Counted from the first letter of the stretch, positions 43,853-53,787 are shown. The stretch is 55,171 nucleotides of DNA from a bacterium (GCA_016125085.1 WGMM01000051.1:1-55171); one strand, 5' to 3'. The notes: generated by a model not told the origin, from the sequence alone. Translations and numbers: made by a program.

Positions 43853-46198
43853 ATGTCATTCACCTATCCGAAGCGACCGACCGAAGTGCACGTATCGATG
43901 ACGCCACTGACAGCGACGATTGCCCAGATACCCATGTCGCCAGCCATTGCCCGTTATGGCTCAGCACTTCTGTGGCTCTTGGCGTGGGTGATCGCCGCGG
44001 TCTGGACGCGTCGCAGCCGCTGGTCGACAGACCGCTGGCTCGATCTGGCTTTAAGCCTCCAGACCGCAAGTGTTTGTGTGGTAATAACCGCTCAGGTCAC
44101 CGGGGCGTTCGAAGCGATGCGATGGACGCTGCCGTGGCTGCCGCCGCTGCTCTTCGCGATCGTCAAACACCGCTGGGCGAAGGTTTCGCCCGGTGAACTC
44201 ACGACCGCGAGCGATCCCCCAGGCTCAGGCGTTTCGTGGCTGGCTCTCCTGGCCGTTTCGACGGTGATTCTCACATTCGGCCGCCTGTTCCCTGCTTCTC
44301 TTTTGGGAGCGGTCAAAGTCGTCAGCGACGCGCCGATCTATCACCTCTACTTCGCCGCGAAATGGTGGTTGGCCGGTTCGATTTCGTGGATTCCGATCCC
44401 GTTCGGCGAAAACGCGGCACCTTATTTTCCGGCCAATGGCGATCTCTGGTTCACGTATCTCGTGGGCTGGACGAATGATCTGACCCTGGCGAAAGTCGGC
44501 CAGGTGCCTTTCTGGTTCTTCGCGGGTTACCTGATCGTATGCCTTTGCAGAACGCTGGGGGCATCCGTAAGTTCCGGCATCATCGCGGCTTCGATCTGGA
44601 TGACACTTTCGCCCCTGGCCCTGTTCACGTTCGAAGCCAATGTCGACACGATCTTCGCCGCGTGGTTTCTGGCCAGTGTCTATTTCTATGTGGAGTATGA
44701 TCTCAGGCGACCGAGAGACACGGCCAGCGATGAGTCTGGCTCTCAAGCTTCGTCTGTCGTCCCGATCGACACTCCGGCGATCGGGTGCTTTCTTCTGGTG
44801 CAAAGCCTTCTGGCCGCCGGACTGGCCTGGGGGACGAAAGCTCCTGGACTCGTCTTCGTGCCCCCGTGGGTGGCCTACGTTACGATCCGGGAACTGAGAC
44901 AGCGGAGAGCCGGGGCCGTCCGGTCAATTCCACTGCAAATTTCAGCCATCTGGGCTGTTACGGTCTTGCCTGTCGCATTCTGGTGGGTCCGGAACGTGCT
45001 GGCTACCGGCAATCCGCTCTACCCATTGCCGGTCGAATTCGGCGGGATCACGCTGGCCGAGGGCTGGTACGGGCCAGACGTGATGCGGCTGAGCCCCTAT
45101 TACATCCCGTTTCAGGAATGGCGGGCCGGGGCGGATCAGCTCCTGGCCGTGACCGATCCGCGGGTTCTGCCCGTCGTGCTCATCGCCATGATTTGGTGGG
45201 GCGGCAGGTTCATGAAACCGCTTTCGGCGCGTGATCGCTGGACCGGCGTGCTCGCCATCGCAGGGCTGTGCACGATCGCGGCTTTCTGGTTCCTGATTCC
45301 CTATCGAACGCAGCAGCGTTTCTTTCTCCACGGCCTGGCACTGTTCGCCCCGGTGACGGCTCTGTGCATGGACAGGTTCCGGGCTTATAAGGCCTTAGGT
45401 GTGACTTCCCTTTGCCTGCATGCGTTCACGACTCAGGGCTGGCCGTTCGCGACAATGGGCAATGAGCCCCCCTGGGACTTCAGCCCTTCGATACCCAATG
45501 CCGTGCCAGCCCTGGTGCCGTTCGCGGACGTTCTGGCAAGGCTGCTCATGGTCGACACGAAAACGATCGGGCTGCTGTTGTTGACGTTCGGATGCATCGT
45601 ATGCTGGCGATTCCGTGCCGTAGCGAAAAACAGGGCCGGTTTTTTTGCATCTGCCTTGGCAGTAACAGGTTTTGCATTGCTTCTGATCGGTGAACAACGA
45701 GGCTTCGAACGCTCTGGACGAGGACAGCGGTTTCCGGTTTTTCCGGATTACGAACGTGCCTGGAACGCCTTCGAATCCATCACGAAGTCGAGCCCGAAGC
45801 GCGTGGCCTACTCCGGAACGAACCTCGCGATCTATCTGATGGGCCCGAATCTGGCAAATTGGGTCGAATACGTCAATGTGAACGATCATGGGGATTTTAT
45901 GCCTCATGATTATCACCTCGCCTTACCGCCCGACAACCGGCGATGGACCGACCCCCGGCCGACGTGGGAACGCCTGGAAACGGACTACGACGCCTGGCTG
46001 AAGAACCTGCGCAGCAAAGGTATCGAACTCGTCGTGGTCGCTCGGGCGAATCCCAATGAAGGTCAGGCGAATCCCCACGACCGGCAGGGGTTTCCGATCG
46101 AAAGATCATGGATGGATGCACATCCTCAGCAATTTCGGCCGGTATACGGAGCACGGGAAAACGACCGGGAGATGCGAATTTACGAGGTCCTGAAATAG
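43853..46198 (+). CDS. Polytopic membrane protein, GT-C glycosyltransferase-like
   Basis: A 781-residue inner-membrane protein with around a dozen hydrophobic segments in residues 30-620, then a soluble C-terminal part (about 625-781, FPDYERAWNAFESITKSSPKRVAYSGTNLAIYLMGP). The topology, with SDAPIYHLYFAAKWWLAGSISWIPIPFGENAAPYFPANGDLW in the first large loop, resembles dolichyl-phosphate-mannose-type glycosyltransferases (GT39/PMT-like). I do not see a firm DD or DE metal motif. It is likely involved in polysaccharide or protein glycosylation at the membrane. The start is uncertain: Met at 43898 is an alternative and neither has a strong ribosome-binding site. Confidence 0.75.
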   Translation: MSFTYPKRPTEVHVSMTPLTATIAQIPMSPAIARYGSALLWLLAWVIAAVWTRRSRWSTDRWLDLALSLQTASVCVVITAQVTGAFEAMRWTLPWLPPLLFAIVKHRWAKVSPGELTTASDPPGSGVSWLALLAVSTVILTFGRLFPASLLGAVKVVSDAPIYHLYFAAKWWLAGSISWIPIPFGENAAPYFPANGDLWFTYLVGWTNDLTLAKVGQVPFWFFAGYLIVCLCRTLGASVSSGIIAASIWMTLSPLALFTFEANVDTIFAAWFLASVYFYVEYDLRRPRDTASDESGSQASSVVPIDTPAIGCFLLVQSLLAAGLAWGTKAPGLVFVPPWVAYVTIRELRQRRAGAVRSIPLQISAIWAVTVLPVAFWWVRNVLATGNPLYPLPVEFGGITLAEGWYGPDVMRLSPYYIPFQEWRAGADQLLAVTDPRVLPVVLIAMIWWGGRFMKPLSARDRWTGVLAIAGLCTIAAFWFLIPYRTQQRFFLHGLALFAPVTALCMDRFRAYKALGVTSLCLHAFTTQGWPFATMGNEPPWDFSPSIPNAVPALVPFADVLARLLMVDTKTIGLLLLTFGCIVCWRFRAVAKNRAGFFASALAVTGFALLLIGEQRGFERSGRGQRFPVFPDYERAWNAFESITKSSPKRVAYSGTNLAIYLMGPNLANWVEYVNVNDHGDFMPHDYHLALPPDNRRWTDPRPTWERLETDYDAWLKNLRSKGIELVVVARANPNEGQANPHDRQGFPIERSWMDAHPQQFRPVYGARENDREMRIYEVLK

Positions 46199-46456
46199 GT
46201 CGGCAGTTTTCATCGCGGAGCAGAAACGACATGCCCGCTTCTTGCCCGGCCTGCTGAGTTCGCTTGTGGTCAACGAAAGGTGGGAAATCTTTCGGAAGTT
46301 GTTAGGTATTACCATTCAAGGTCTTGTGATGAAAAATCGGCCAAAGTTCGGCGCTGGGCTGGACTTCCGGTATAGAATATCTGCAGTGCAGCCCGCGAAT
46401 AGACATGGAGGTCGGCGGTTTGCGAGAATCCACATACGAAAGGTCATCGGGGGAAA

Positions 46457-47029
46457 ATGGGCGTTTTCGATTCGTTGAGAGCATTCTGGAATCCTGCGGA
46501 CGCGCCGGAAGCGTCGCAATTGAAGAAACAACAGGAAGCATTGCGGCGAGCCTGGGGATTCGAGGAAGACGACCCCGTCTATGCCGACGATTCGCGTGAG
46601 CTGCGAGCGATCGCGCCCGAATCGGCCAGCGATGTGACCAGGCTCGATCACAAAATCTGGCAGTCCAAGATGTTCCGCATTGCTGAAGAAGCCCGCGAGC
46701 ATGCCTCGACGGACCCTTCCGAGGAAATCCGTGAGCTTATGATCGACCGGATTTCGCTCGGAATTTCCGACGAATCGGCTCAAGCCACAGCTCGAACGGT
46801 TCTCGAAACGGCCGTGCGTCTGGTCGTGGCCGATCGGCACATCAGCCTGGCCGAACTGGCCTATCTGCATTCGCTTCGCAACGCTCTCGGCCTCACCGAA
46901 ACCGTCGCTGAAGAGATCGTGTGCAGAGTCGTGACCGAGGCGGAATCGATCTTCGACGCCCGAATTGAAGGCTTCTCGCCGGTCAATTGTCGCGATCAGC
47001 GCACGGAAACCGCTTTTGCCGCGAATTGA
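46457..47029 (+). CDS. TerB-like domain protein
   Basis: A 190-residue cytoplasmic protein. The C-terminal half (about 95-165, ATARTVLETAVRLVVADRHISLAELAYLHSLRNALGLTE) looks like the helical TerB/DjlA-N-type domain found in tellurite-resistance and stress-linked proteins. The N-terminal part has no recognisable domain. GGGGGA just upstream of the ATG supports the start. There is no ter gene cluster nearby, so a tellurite role is not implied. A rho-independent terminator follows at 47061-47100. Confidence 0.7.
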   Translation: MGVFDSLRAFWNPADAPEASQLKKQQEALRRAWGFEEDDPVYADDSRELRAIAPESASDVTRLDHKIWQSKMFRIAEEAREHASTDPSEEIRELMIDRISLGISDESAQATARTVLETAVRLVVADRHISLAELAYLHSLRNALGLTETVAEEIVCRVVTEAESIFDARIEGFSPVNCRDQRTETAFAAN

Positions 47030-47060
47030 TTCGAGCTTTTCGCTCCATAGATACCATCGG

Positions 47061-47100
47061 CAGGTTCACGTTCCGATCACGTGAGCCTGTCTCGTTTTTT
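47061..47100 (+). terminator. Rho-independent terminator after the TerB-like gene
   Basis: CAGGTTCACG (47061-47070) pairs with CGTGAGCCTG (47080-47089) with one G-U pair across a nine-base loop. The run CTCGTTTTTT follows at 47091-47100. It lies 32 bp after the stop and just before the 3' end of the convergent small membrane gene at 47105. Confidence 0.7.
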
Positions 47101-47104
47101 ATGG

Positions 47105-47446
47105 TCAGTCGATTGTCGGTTCCGGCAGGTTCGTATCGTCGTTCGATCTCGTTTCCGATCGATCGAAAGGTTCCGGCGATTTTTCGGCTTTTGACCAGGC
47201 CGACCACGCCACATACGCGAAACAAGTCAGGCATGTTCCCTTAAGGACAAGCAACCACCAGGGACGCCACCAGGCACCTGTTCGAAGTTCGACATAGTCA
47301 GAAAAAGAGAATGCGATCAAGGCGATCGACAAAATCGCCCGAATTCGACCGGTGAGATTCGCTCGAGAGCCGAAAAAGGCGACCAGGATTGCGAACATCC
47401 CCCAAAGGCCGATCTCGAGAAAGTTGAAAATATCGGCTGATGTCAT
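47105..47446 (-). CDS. Small membrane protein of unknown function
   Basis: About 113 residues with three hydrophobic segments (about 9-28, 38-52 and 65-85) and a polar, acidic C-terminal tail. I prefer ATG 47446, because AAGAGA lies six bases upstream; the frame is open from an earlier Met at 47464. No family is recognised. It lies just downstream of the GH5-like gene on the same strand (46 bp), so it may be co-transcribed. Confidence 0.65.
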   Translation of the reverse strand: MTSADIFNFLEIGLWGMFAILVAFFGSRANLTGRIRAILSIALIAFSFSDYVELRTGAWWRPWWLLVLKGTCLTCFAYVAWSAWSKAEKSPEPFDRSETRSNDDTNLPEPTID

Positions 47447-47492
47447 CGGATTCTCTTGAATCATGCCACGTTGCGATTGTGATCAGCGTGTC

Positions 47493-48638
47493 TTAACCGC
47501 CAGGCTTCTTCCCATCCGGTTCAAGCGAATTCTGGCGAAACCACTTCAGCCAGGAGGCGACGATCGCTCCTTTGATATCGCCCTTTTTCTCGTTCTCGTC
47601 GATCGTGGCACCCCAGTAGAAGCTGACGATTCCGTCGGCGAATTCGTGCGACTTCGAAATGAACTCGCCCGTCTCTTCGATTCCGGCCGCCAGGGGAAAG
47701 ATCTCTTCGATGACGATCGGCTTGCCCATTTCATAAGTCTTAAGGACTTCAAGGGCTTTGTCGACTTCGCCTTTTTTCGGGTAAAAGTGTACAGAGACGA
47801 AATCCAGCTTGCCGGTTGTTTCAGGCATGTAAAAGTGGGGCTTCGCTCCAGGAAAGACCATGCCCCAGGGGATCACGCCCACCGTGATCATGTGCGACTT
47901 GTCGACCTCGCGGATGGCGTCCGTCAGCGTCTCCACCCATGCCCGTTCGACATCCTCACGCTTTCGGCACTTCAGGTCGAGTGTGATTCGCTGCACGAAG
48001 TGTTTGCCCGCAAGCTCGCCCGCCAGCCAGTCTTTGTCTGACTTCGCCCCGCCGACGATCGGCTCGTTCATCAGGTCATAGCAGAAAATGGCATGGCTTT
48101 GGGAACCGATGGCCGCGATGGCTTTCCAGAATCGTGCCTGCACCTGCCAGCGGCTGGCTTCGTCCAGATCGTCGTACCAGTCGGGCACGTCTTTTTTGTG
48201 ATAACAGCCCAGGCCGGTCAGGTCGAGATAAAGCCCAGTCCGTTCGGCCAGCCGTATCAGATCGCCCAGTTTCTGCAGATTGCCGGAATCGGCCGCCTCG
48301 GGCGATTTCATGAATTTCGCCAGTTGAAGGTGTATGCGAACGACGTTCGCCCCCAGCGCCTTCATTTCAGCGAAGTCGGCTTCGACCGTCGGCCATTCGC
48401 TGTGCCAGTAATCCTCGATCAATCGGCCCGCGTCGTCGTGGTCGTAATTCACGCCCCACACTCGAAACGGTTTTCCGGAATTCGCCAGGACGAAACCTTT
48501 GCCGTCCGGGCTGACACGGACGGGTTCCATGCCGCAGGCAGCGAGCATGCAGACTTGCGAAAGAACCGGGATCAGGCTGATGGCCATCCAGCGGTTCGGC
48601 GAACGGAACGTAAATCTGGGCGGGTTTGCGATACGCAT
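47493..48638 (-). CDS. GH5-like glycoside hydrolase, probable lipoprotein
   Basis: A 381-residue protein with a lipobox LAAC (Cys35 in MLAACGM), so it is probably anchored in a membrane by its N-terminus. The TIM-barrel shows GH5/GH2-type cellulase features: FRVWGVNYDHDD, GANVVRIHLQLAKFM, the acid/base site YDLMNEP (Glu192) and the likely nucleophile IVIEEIFP (Glu311 or Glu312). HFYPKKG gives the family's HxY-like residues near the active site. It would hydrolyse a beta-linked glucan or mannan-type polysaccharide. Substrate cannot be assigned. Length is typical for the family. Confidence 0.85.
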   Translation of the reverse strand: MRIANPPRFTFRSPNRWMAISLIPVLSQVCMLAACGMEPVRVSPDGKGFVLANSGKPFRVWGVNYDHDDAGRLIEDYWHSEWPTVEADFAEMKALGANVVRIHLQLAKFMKSPEAADSGNLQKLGDLIRLAERTGLYLDLTGLGCYHKKDVPDWYDDLDEASRWQVQARFWKAIAAIGSQSHAIFCYDLMNEPIVGGAKSDKDWLAGELAGKHFVQRITLDLKCRKREDVERAWVETLTDAIREVDKSHMITVGVIPWGMVFPGAKPHFYMPETTGKLDFVSVHFYPKKGEVDKALEVLKTYEMGKPIVIEEIFPLAAGIEETGEFISKSHEFADGIVSFYWGATIDENEKKGDIKGAIVASWLKWFRQNSLEPDGKKPGG

Positions 48639-48726
48639 CGCTTCCTCGGCTTTTGCATGAAGCGGATTCGATTGCTGTCGTTTCGTTCGATTTTATCCCG
48701 ACCGGTCGGGGGCGTGTCGACTTTCG

Positions 48727-49965
48727 TCAACGATTTCGAATAGCTTGCGTCGAAGAGAGTGTTCTTTCATCGCGTGAGCCAGTGCGCCAGTTCGCTTTCG
48801 AAAGAAAAGTCGCACGCATGGGGATGCCTTCAGGGCAAGCGGCGGCGATCCATGCGGCGAGCCGGCGATGAATTCTCGACGCGGGATAGGGAGGCACGCC
48901 GAACCGTGCCCGGCTCCAGAGTGTCAGGTCGAGAACGAGATCGTCATTGTCTTGCTTGAGAAACGGCTGAAATTCGGCCGGGATTTCGCCTCGAAGTTCC
49001 GCGGGCCAATCGATGCGCAACTGTTCGACATGACCGGCATAAAGCGCGAACGATGGCCAGGGATCCCAGAGCCCTGCCCGTTCGAAGAACGGCAGCAAGG
49101 CGACGGCCAGCAGGCCGAGCTGCACGACGCCCAGGGCCGCTGGCGGAGGCTCGCTCATGATCTTGCCGGAATCGTCGGCTTGAGCGCCTTCCGCAACGAT
49201 CTCTGACTTCGTTTGGCTTAACGGGCTTCGGAACAGAATCCAGGCCTGAATGAGCATGGAGACGTTCCAGAGCAGGACATTGCCGGAATGATCCAGTGCC
49301 CATGGGCCGAGCAGGGCCATCAGGCCCACGTGCATGATCGTCGCCCCGGCCAGGCCGATCCGCCAAAGTCCGCAAGTGAGAGCCAATGCGAAAGCCATTT
49401 CGCCGATTGGCAAGGGCAGAGCCACGCCAGCCTGCGTACGGGCATCGAGAGCGAACGGCAGCCGACTCAGGATTGGGCTCAGCAGGTAAGGTCCCATCGA
49501 GTGAGAGAAAGACCAGTCCAGCTTCGAGAGCGCGGAATGGAAATAGAGTGCCACGGCGAAAAATCGGACGAATCCGATCGCCGACGACGCTGGCAGGAGT
49601 GCGTAAACCGAAGAAAGCACCAGAGTCTGATAAAACCAGGCCTGCAGACGGTTCTGGTCGATCAGGATCAGCAGAAGCCCGGAAACGGCTGCGATCGACG
49701 CGCCGAAACGCCCTGCCCTGCCCTTCGTAAGCCCGAGCACAAGACCCGCCAGGCAAGAGATCAGAGCGATCGAGTCGATCGATGCGTTTCTGGCGGCGAA
49801 TGATTCCAGGCCAATGACCGGAAATCGCGGGATTGGCCCTGAGGCATGCCAGATCGGCCACGACATGGCCATCATGGCCAGGGTGAAACAGTACATGATA
49901 CGCCGGTGCCAGATCGTGGCAGAATCCGAACGATCGCCAGGCGAAGAATATCGGAATTCGCTCAC
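48727..49965 (-). CDS. Polytopic membrane protein (HTTM/DoxX-like)
   Basis: A 412-residue protein with about 7-8 hydrophobic segments in the first 310 residues (ISCLAGLVLGL, AAVSGLLLILIDQ, FFAVALYFHSALSKLDWSF, GVVQLGLLAVALLPFF). A soluble C-terminal domain follows (VEQLRIDWPAELRGEIPAEFQPFL...). The layout resembles HTTM (vitamin K gamma-carboxylase-like) or DoxX-related proteins seen in planctomycetes; I cannot see carboxylase active-site residues. Its ATG overlaps the stop of the alpha/beta hydrolase gene by 4 bp (ATGA), so it is translationally coupled to it. Confidence 0.72.
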   Translation of the reverse strand: MSEFRYSSPGDRSDSATIWHRRIMYCFTLAMMAMSWPIWHASGPIPRFPVIGLESFAARNASIDSIALISCLAGLVLGLTKGRAGRFGASIAAVSGLLLILIDQNRLQAWFYQTLVLSSVYALLPASSAIGFVRFFAVALYFHSALSKLDWSFSHSMGPYLLSPILSRLPFALDARTQAGVALPLPIGEMAFALALTCGLWRIGLAGATIMHVGLMALLGPWALDHSGNVLLWNVSMLIQAWILFRSPLSQTKSEIVAEGAQADDSGKIMSEPPPAALGVVQLGLLAVALLPFFERAGLWDPWPSFALYAGHVEQLRIDWPAELRGEIPAEFQPFLKQDNDDLVLDLTLWSRARFGVPPYPASRIHRRLAAWIAAACPEGIPMRATFLSKANWRTGSRDERTLSSTQAIRNR

Positions 49966-50774
49966 CGACTTGTTCGTTCGGCGACGAAGCCTGCCGGGTC
50001 GGCCAGCCAGCGGGCCAGCAGGGTGGTCAAGCGTGCGGGAGCTTCGATATGAGGCAAGTGGCCGACTTTGTCGAAAAGTTCGAAGCAGGCATTCGGGGCA
50101 TGGTCGGCAATGATCCGGGTCGTTTCCGGTGGAGTCACCCTGTCGGAATCACCGGAGACGAGCAGGATCGGCATTTCGAGTTTGTGCAGGTCGTCCTGAA
50201 CGTCGTGCACCAGCACCGCCAGGGCTTGTCGCGTGAAAGCGTCGGGTTCCTGCGGGTTCGGGTGTCGTTCGGCATGGCGAATCATGCCTGAGATGTGCGC
50301 CACATTTTCGAAAGCCTCGGTGCCGAGCAGCCATGGCAGTGTGGCATGGGCGAATTCCACGGGCGAGAGCTGCCTGCGCAGGCGGACCCAGCTTTCCACC
50401 AGAGCCGATTTCCAGGGGTAGTTCCTGGGGTGACACGACATCAGCACAAGACTTCGGAATCGCTCTGGCGCCGCGATCGCCAGATGCTGGGCGATCATGC
50501 CGCCCATGCTGTGACCGACGATATCGACGCGTTCCAGGCCGTGATCGTCCATCAGCCGAAGCACGTCGGCGGCCATGTCGGCCATGGCGTAGGCCTTGGT
50601 CGCGCGTGGGCTTGCGCCGACGTCACGTGGATCGATCGCGAAGCACCGATACCGGGTGGCCAGATTTTTCTGGATACCTGCGAAGGCGCGATGATCGCCG
50701 CCAAGCCCGGGAAGGAAGAGGACAGGAGCCCCCTCGCCCTGGATTTCGCAATGTAGTTTCAGCGTTTCAGTCAT
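49962..50774 (-). CDS. Alpha/beta hydrolase
   Basis: A 270-residue alpha/beta-fold hydrolase. The nucleophile elbow is GHSMGG (Ser at about 94), the oxyanion segment LPGLGGDHRAF (about 21-31), the acid in VSGDSDRVTPPET (about 206-218) and the catalytic His in KVGHLPHIEAP (about 236-246). It is close to 3-oxoadipate enol-lactonase/lipase-like proteins, but the physiological substrate is unknown. It overlaps the downstream membrane-protein gene by 4 bp, so their functions may be linked. Confidence 0.9.
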   Translation of the reverse strand: MTETLKLHCEIQGEGAPVLFLPGLGGDHRAFAGIQKNLATRYRCFAIDPRDVGASPRATKAYAMADMAADVLRLMDDHGLERVDIVGHSMGGMIAQHLAIAAPERFRSLVLMSCHPRNYPWKSALVESWVRLRRQLSPVEFAHATLPWLLGTEAFENVAHISGMIRHAERHPNPQEPDAFTRQALAVLVHDVQDDLHKLEMPILLVSGDSDRVTPPETTRIIADHAPNACFELFDKVGHLPHIEAPARLTTLLARWLADPAGFVAERTSR

Positions 50775-50849
50775 GGTCCGTGAGTTCAGGCTACGAGCGA
50801 TTTGCCCGGAATTGGCGCCCTCAGGGGCTGAGGGCTATGGCCTTGCCGT

Positions 50850-51605
50850 TCAATGGCTGCCGCTTTTGTAGCGGGCGACGAAGCGGGCGTAATCCTCGGG
50901 CGTATCGACACCCGGAGTATGAGAACTGACGAGCCCCAGAGCGATTCGGTGGCCGTTTTCCATCACCCGCAGCTGTTCGAGTTTTTCGGCGTTTTCGAGA
51001 TCCGCGGCGGGCATGGTCGCCACTTGCTGGAGAAATCGGCCACGGAACGCATACAGGCCAATGTGCAGCAGGCCCCAGGGCATGCCTTCCGACGGTTTTC
51101 CGTCGCGGTGGTACGGGATCGGCGACCGGGAGAAATAGAGGGCGTAGCCGCCGTCGTCTTTCACGACCTTGACGCAGGAAGGGTCGCGATAGACGGACTC
51201 GTCATAAATCGGCGTAGCCAGGGTCGCCATGACGGCTTCTGGCCGCTTGGACATGACTTCGATGAGCGTATCGATCGTTTCCGCCGTGATTTCAGGTTCG
51301 TCCCCCTGAAGGTTGATGACCAGATCGCTGTTCTGGACGAATCCGAGCTGGCGTGCCGCCTCTGCGACACGGTCAGTCCCAGAGACATGATCGTCGCGCG
51401 TCATGACGACTTCTCCGCCGAAGGCTTTGACGGCGTCGAAGATTCGCTGGTCGTCGGTCGCGACGATCACCTGGGAAAGACGCGTGGATTGTCTTGCGGC
51501 TTCGACCACATGCTCGATGAGTGTGCGGCCCGTGTCGGAAAGGAGGGGTTTTCCGGGTAGACGGGTTGAAGCGTATCTGGCGGGGATCACTGCTAGAATT
51601 CGCAT
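50850..51605 (-). CDS. kdsB: 3-deoxy-manno-octulosonate cytidylyltransferase
   Basis: A 251-residue cytoplasmic enzyme that activates Kdo as CMP-Kdo for lipopolysaccharide core synthesis. The nucleotidyltransferase signature is IPARYASTRLPGKPL (7-21). VSGTDRVAEAA, NLQGDEPEI and YFSRSPIPYHRDG are typical of KdsB, as are HIGLYAFRGRFL and GVDTPEDYARF at the C-terminus. I start at ATG 51605, giving the standard family length. The frame is open for 82 more codons upstream, but these resemble no KdsB. GGA precedes it at a usable distance. Its presence implies Kdo-containing outer-membrane lipid. Confidence 0.93.
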   Translation of the reverse strand: MRILAVIPARYASTRLPGKPLLSDTGRTLIEHVVEAARQSTRLSQVIVATDDQRIFDAVKAFGGEVVMTRDDHVSGTDRVAEAARQLGFVQNSDLVINLQGDEPEITAETIDTLIEVMSKRPEAVMATLATPIYDESVYRDPSCVKVVKDDGGYALYFSRSPIPYHRDGKPSEGMPWGLLHIGLYAFRGRFLQQVATMPAADLENAEKLEQLRVMENGHRIALGLVSSHTPGVDTPEDYARFVARYKSGSH

Positions 51606-52167
51606 GGCAGGCGTCATTCCGAGACCATGAAGCGTCGATACATGAAAAACCTTGATCAACCCGGCGTTCGGTGATCGAAGCGGATCGTATGGTCCGTTCG
51701 GCCTGAATGCCCGTGGTCGTGGTGAGCCGCAGGAGGGGCCTGGCCGCTCTCGCATCATTCTAGCGGGAAACGCATGGTCGTCGGCAACAAGATTCGATCG
51801 GTATTTAGGACGAAAACCGAGCCGCAACGGAATCGGCACCGGGAAACGCACACCGTTAAGGTGAAGCGAACTCAGGGAAGATTCAGGGATTAGGTCGAGG
51901 TTGGGCGGAACCGGCGAGGTGCCGGCGAACGTGAGAATCCGAATTCAAGCGGGTTCGCACGGAATCGCATGTAGCCTGGACGGTTTCGAACGTATTCGCG
52001 GAATGGAGGGGCGGCGTTCGGGTGCGATAGCATCCGAAATCACCCGCCCTGTTCGAGCCTGTGGATGCGAACCGACCGTTGCGCTGCCATGGAGGGGGCG
52101 CCTCCACCTCGTACTCACCGACGGACGTGACACGAAGGCACGTTCCGTTCGAACGGGAGAGTAGTGA
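51606..52167. other. 562-bp intergenic region between kdsB and the subtilisin-like gene
   Basis: Divergent region carrying promoters for both genes. No gene, RNA, or terminator was recognised. The only clear signal is GGGAG about nine bases before the protease start at 52168. Confidence 0.4.
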
Positions 52168-53787
52168 ATGTTCCTATTTGACTTCCTGAGACGACGCAAA
52201 AAAAGCAGGCGACCCCAAGCGCCCCGCCTGAACTGCGTCGAACTCGAAGGACGCCAGTTGCTCACCACCGTCGCTGCGCCCCGACCGCGACACGGTGCGG
52301 CACTCGTGGAACGGGCCCGTCCCGTCAAATCGCCGAGACTGGGTACGCCAAAGCCGACTCAAACTTCGCCATACGCCAACCTGAAGGCTCCCGAAGGTAC
52401 ACCGAAAGTCTTTCAGGACGCCGCCACCGTGCGTGCGACTCAGGGGCTCGATGGCTCCGGTTATGCCGTCGCCGTGATCGACACCGGCGTCGATTACAAC
52501 ATCGACGCCCTCGGACATGGCTTCGGGACCGATCACAAGGTCGTCGCGGGCTATGATTTCGGTATGAAAGATGCCGACCCGATGGCCACATGGAACCACG
52601 GTACGGCCGTTTCCAGCGTGATCGCTTCCGAGGACCCTGCGAATCCCGGAATCGCGCCAGGGGCGGATATCGTCGCACTCAGGGTTTTCGACGACGGCGG
52701 AAATTCCACCTTCGCCCGCATCGCCGACGCCCTCGAATGGGTCGCCGCGAATCACGACAAATACAATATTTCGGTCGTGAACATTTCGCTTTCCGATTCG
52801 ATGAATTACACGCTGAACTGGTTTCAATACGACACCAGCTACGGCCAGCGCGTGACCGATGCGATCGCCAAGCTCAAGTCGCTCAACATTCCGGTCGTGT
52901 CGGCTTCGGGCAACAGCTTCAAAGGCCGTGAGGGCATGGGTTTCACGGCGATCGTGAAAGACACGATCTCCGTCACAGGCGTCGATCCCTCGACCGGCCA
53001 GCTCGCTTCCAATGCCCAGCGCCTCGGTTCGACCACCGCCGGCGAAAACGCCACCGATATCGCGGCACCCTCTTCCGGATTCCGGGCGATCACGGCCAAC
53101 GGCTCTTACGAATCCGTTGACGGAACCAGCTTCGCGGCTCCAGTCGTCAGCGGTTCGATCGTTCTGATGCAGCAGAAGTACTTCCGCGAATTCGGCACGC
53201 TGCCGACCGTCGATCAGATCGATTCCTGGCTCAAGCAGGGAGGAACTGCGACGACCGATCCGTTGACGAATCTGAAGATCCCCCAGATCGATCTGGCCAG
53301 AGCCCTGGCTTTGATCCCCTCGAAGCCAGGATCGAACGTCGTCACCACTCCGACCGTCCCCGTAACTCCGACCGTCCCCGCAGCTCCGACCGTTCCTGTG
53401 ACTCCGGCACCGGTAACACCTCAGACTCCAGTCGTCAGTGTGCCCGCCACTGCGAGCTCGCAGGCATCCGATACGCCGGTCGTCACGCTGCCGACGAAAA
53501 CCGTGAAAATCAACGGCGTCAACGTCAACCTTGCCGCGAATGCAACCGGGGCAATCTCGCTCGATTCGCTCCAGGGCAGCGTGAAATGGAATAACGTGCA
53601 GGTGTGGACGGGTGAAGCCGTCACCCGCCGTTCGAACGATGCGACCGCTCAGCCGATTCCGACCGGAAATCTGCAGAAGGTCGCTCAAAGCTCGAAAATG
53701 ACGGCCTTGAGAGCAGGCAGACCGGGACAGATCGCGTCCGCCCTGCGTCGAAACTTGTTCAAAGGTTCGCGCCGTATCGGTGCTTAA
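52168..53787 (+). CDS. Subtilisin-like (S8) serine protease, exported
   Basis: A 539-residue secreted peptidase. The N-terminus has basic residues followed by the planctomycete sorting-type motif LNCVELEGRQLLTTV (21-35) in place of a classic signal peptide. The catalytic triad is intact: Asp105 in DTGVD, His144 in NHGTAVSS and Ser321 in GTSFAAP, with the oxyanion Asn249 in ASGNS. A low-complexity linker rich in PTVPVTP repeats (about 390-425) separates the protease from a C-terminal beta-rich domain (about 440-490) of unknown type. GGGAGAG precedes the ATG. A hairpin terminator follows at 53845-53877. Confidence 0.93.
   Translation: MFLFDFLRRRKKSRRPQAPRLNCVELEGRQLLTTVAAPRPRHGAALVERARPVKSPRLGTPKPTQTSPYANLKAPEGTPKVFQDAATVRATQGLDGSGYAVAVIDTGVDYNIDALGHGFGTDHKVVAGYDFGMKDADPMATWNHGTAVSSVIASEDPANPGIAPGADIVALRVFDDGGNSTFARIADALEWVAANHDKYNISVVNISLSDSMNYTLNWFQYDTSYGQRVTDAIAKLKSLNIPVVSASGNSFKGREGMGFTAIVKDTISVTGVDPSTGQLASNAQRLGSTTAGENATDIAAPSSGFRAITANGSYESVDGTSFAAPVVSGSIVLMQQKYFREFGTLPTVDQIDSWLKQGGTATTDPLTNLKIPQIDLARALALIPSKPGSNVVTTPTVPVTPTVPAAPTVPVTPAPVTPQTPVVSVPATASSQASDTPVVTLPTKTVKINGVNVNLAANATGAISLDSLQGSVKWNNVQVWTGEAVTRRSNDATAQPIPTGNLQKVAQSSKMTALRAGRPGQIASALRRNLFKGSRRIGA
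53341..53412 (+). repeat. Thr/Pro/Val-rich coding repeat in protease linker
   Basis: Imperfect tandem units of about 15 bp, ACTCCGACCGTCCCC-like, encode the PTVPVTP linker. It would act as a flexible spacer, and would be slippage-prone. Confidence 0.7.

Noticed and set aside
46457..47029. Tellurite resistance locus
   Set aside because: Only a lone TerB-like domain is present. No TerC, TerD or other ter genes occur here, and such domains have other roles.
51606..51851. N-terminal extension of kdsB
   Set aside because: The extra 82 codons do not resemble KdsB, and the internal ATG at 51605 gives exactly the family's length and N-terminal motif.
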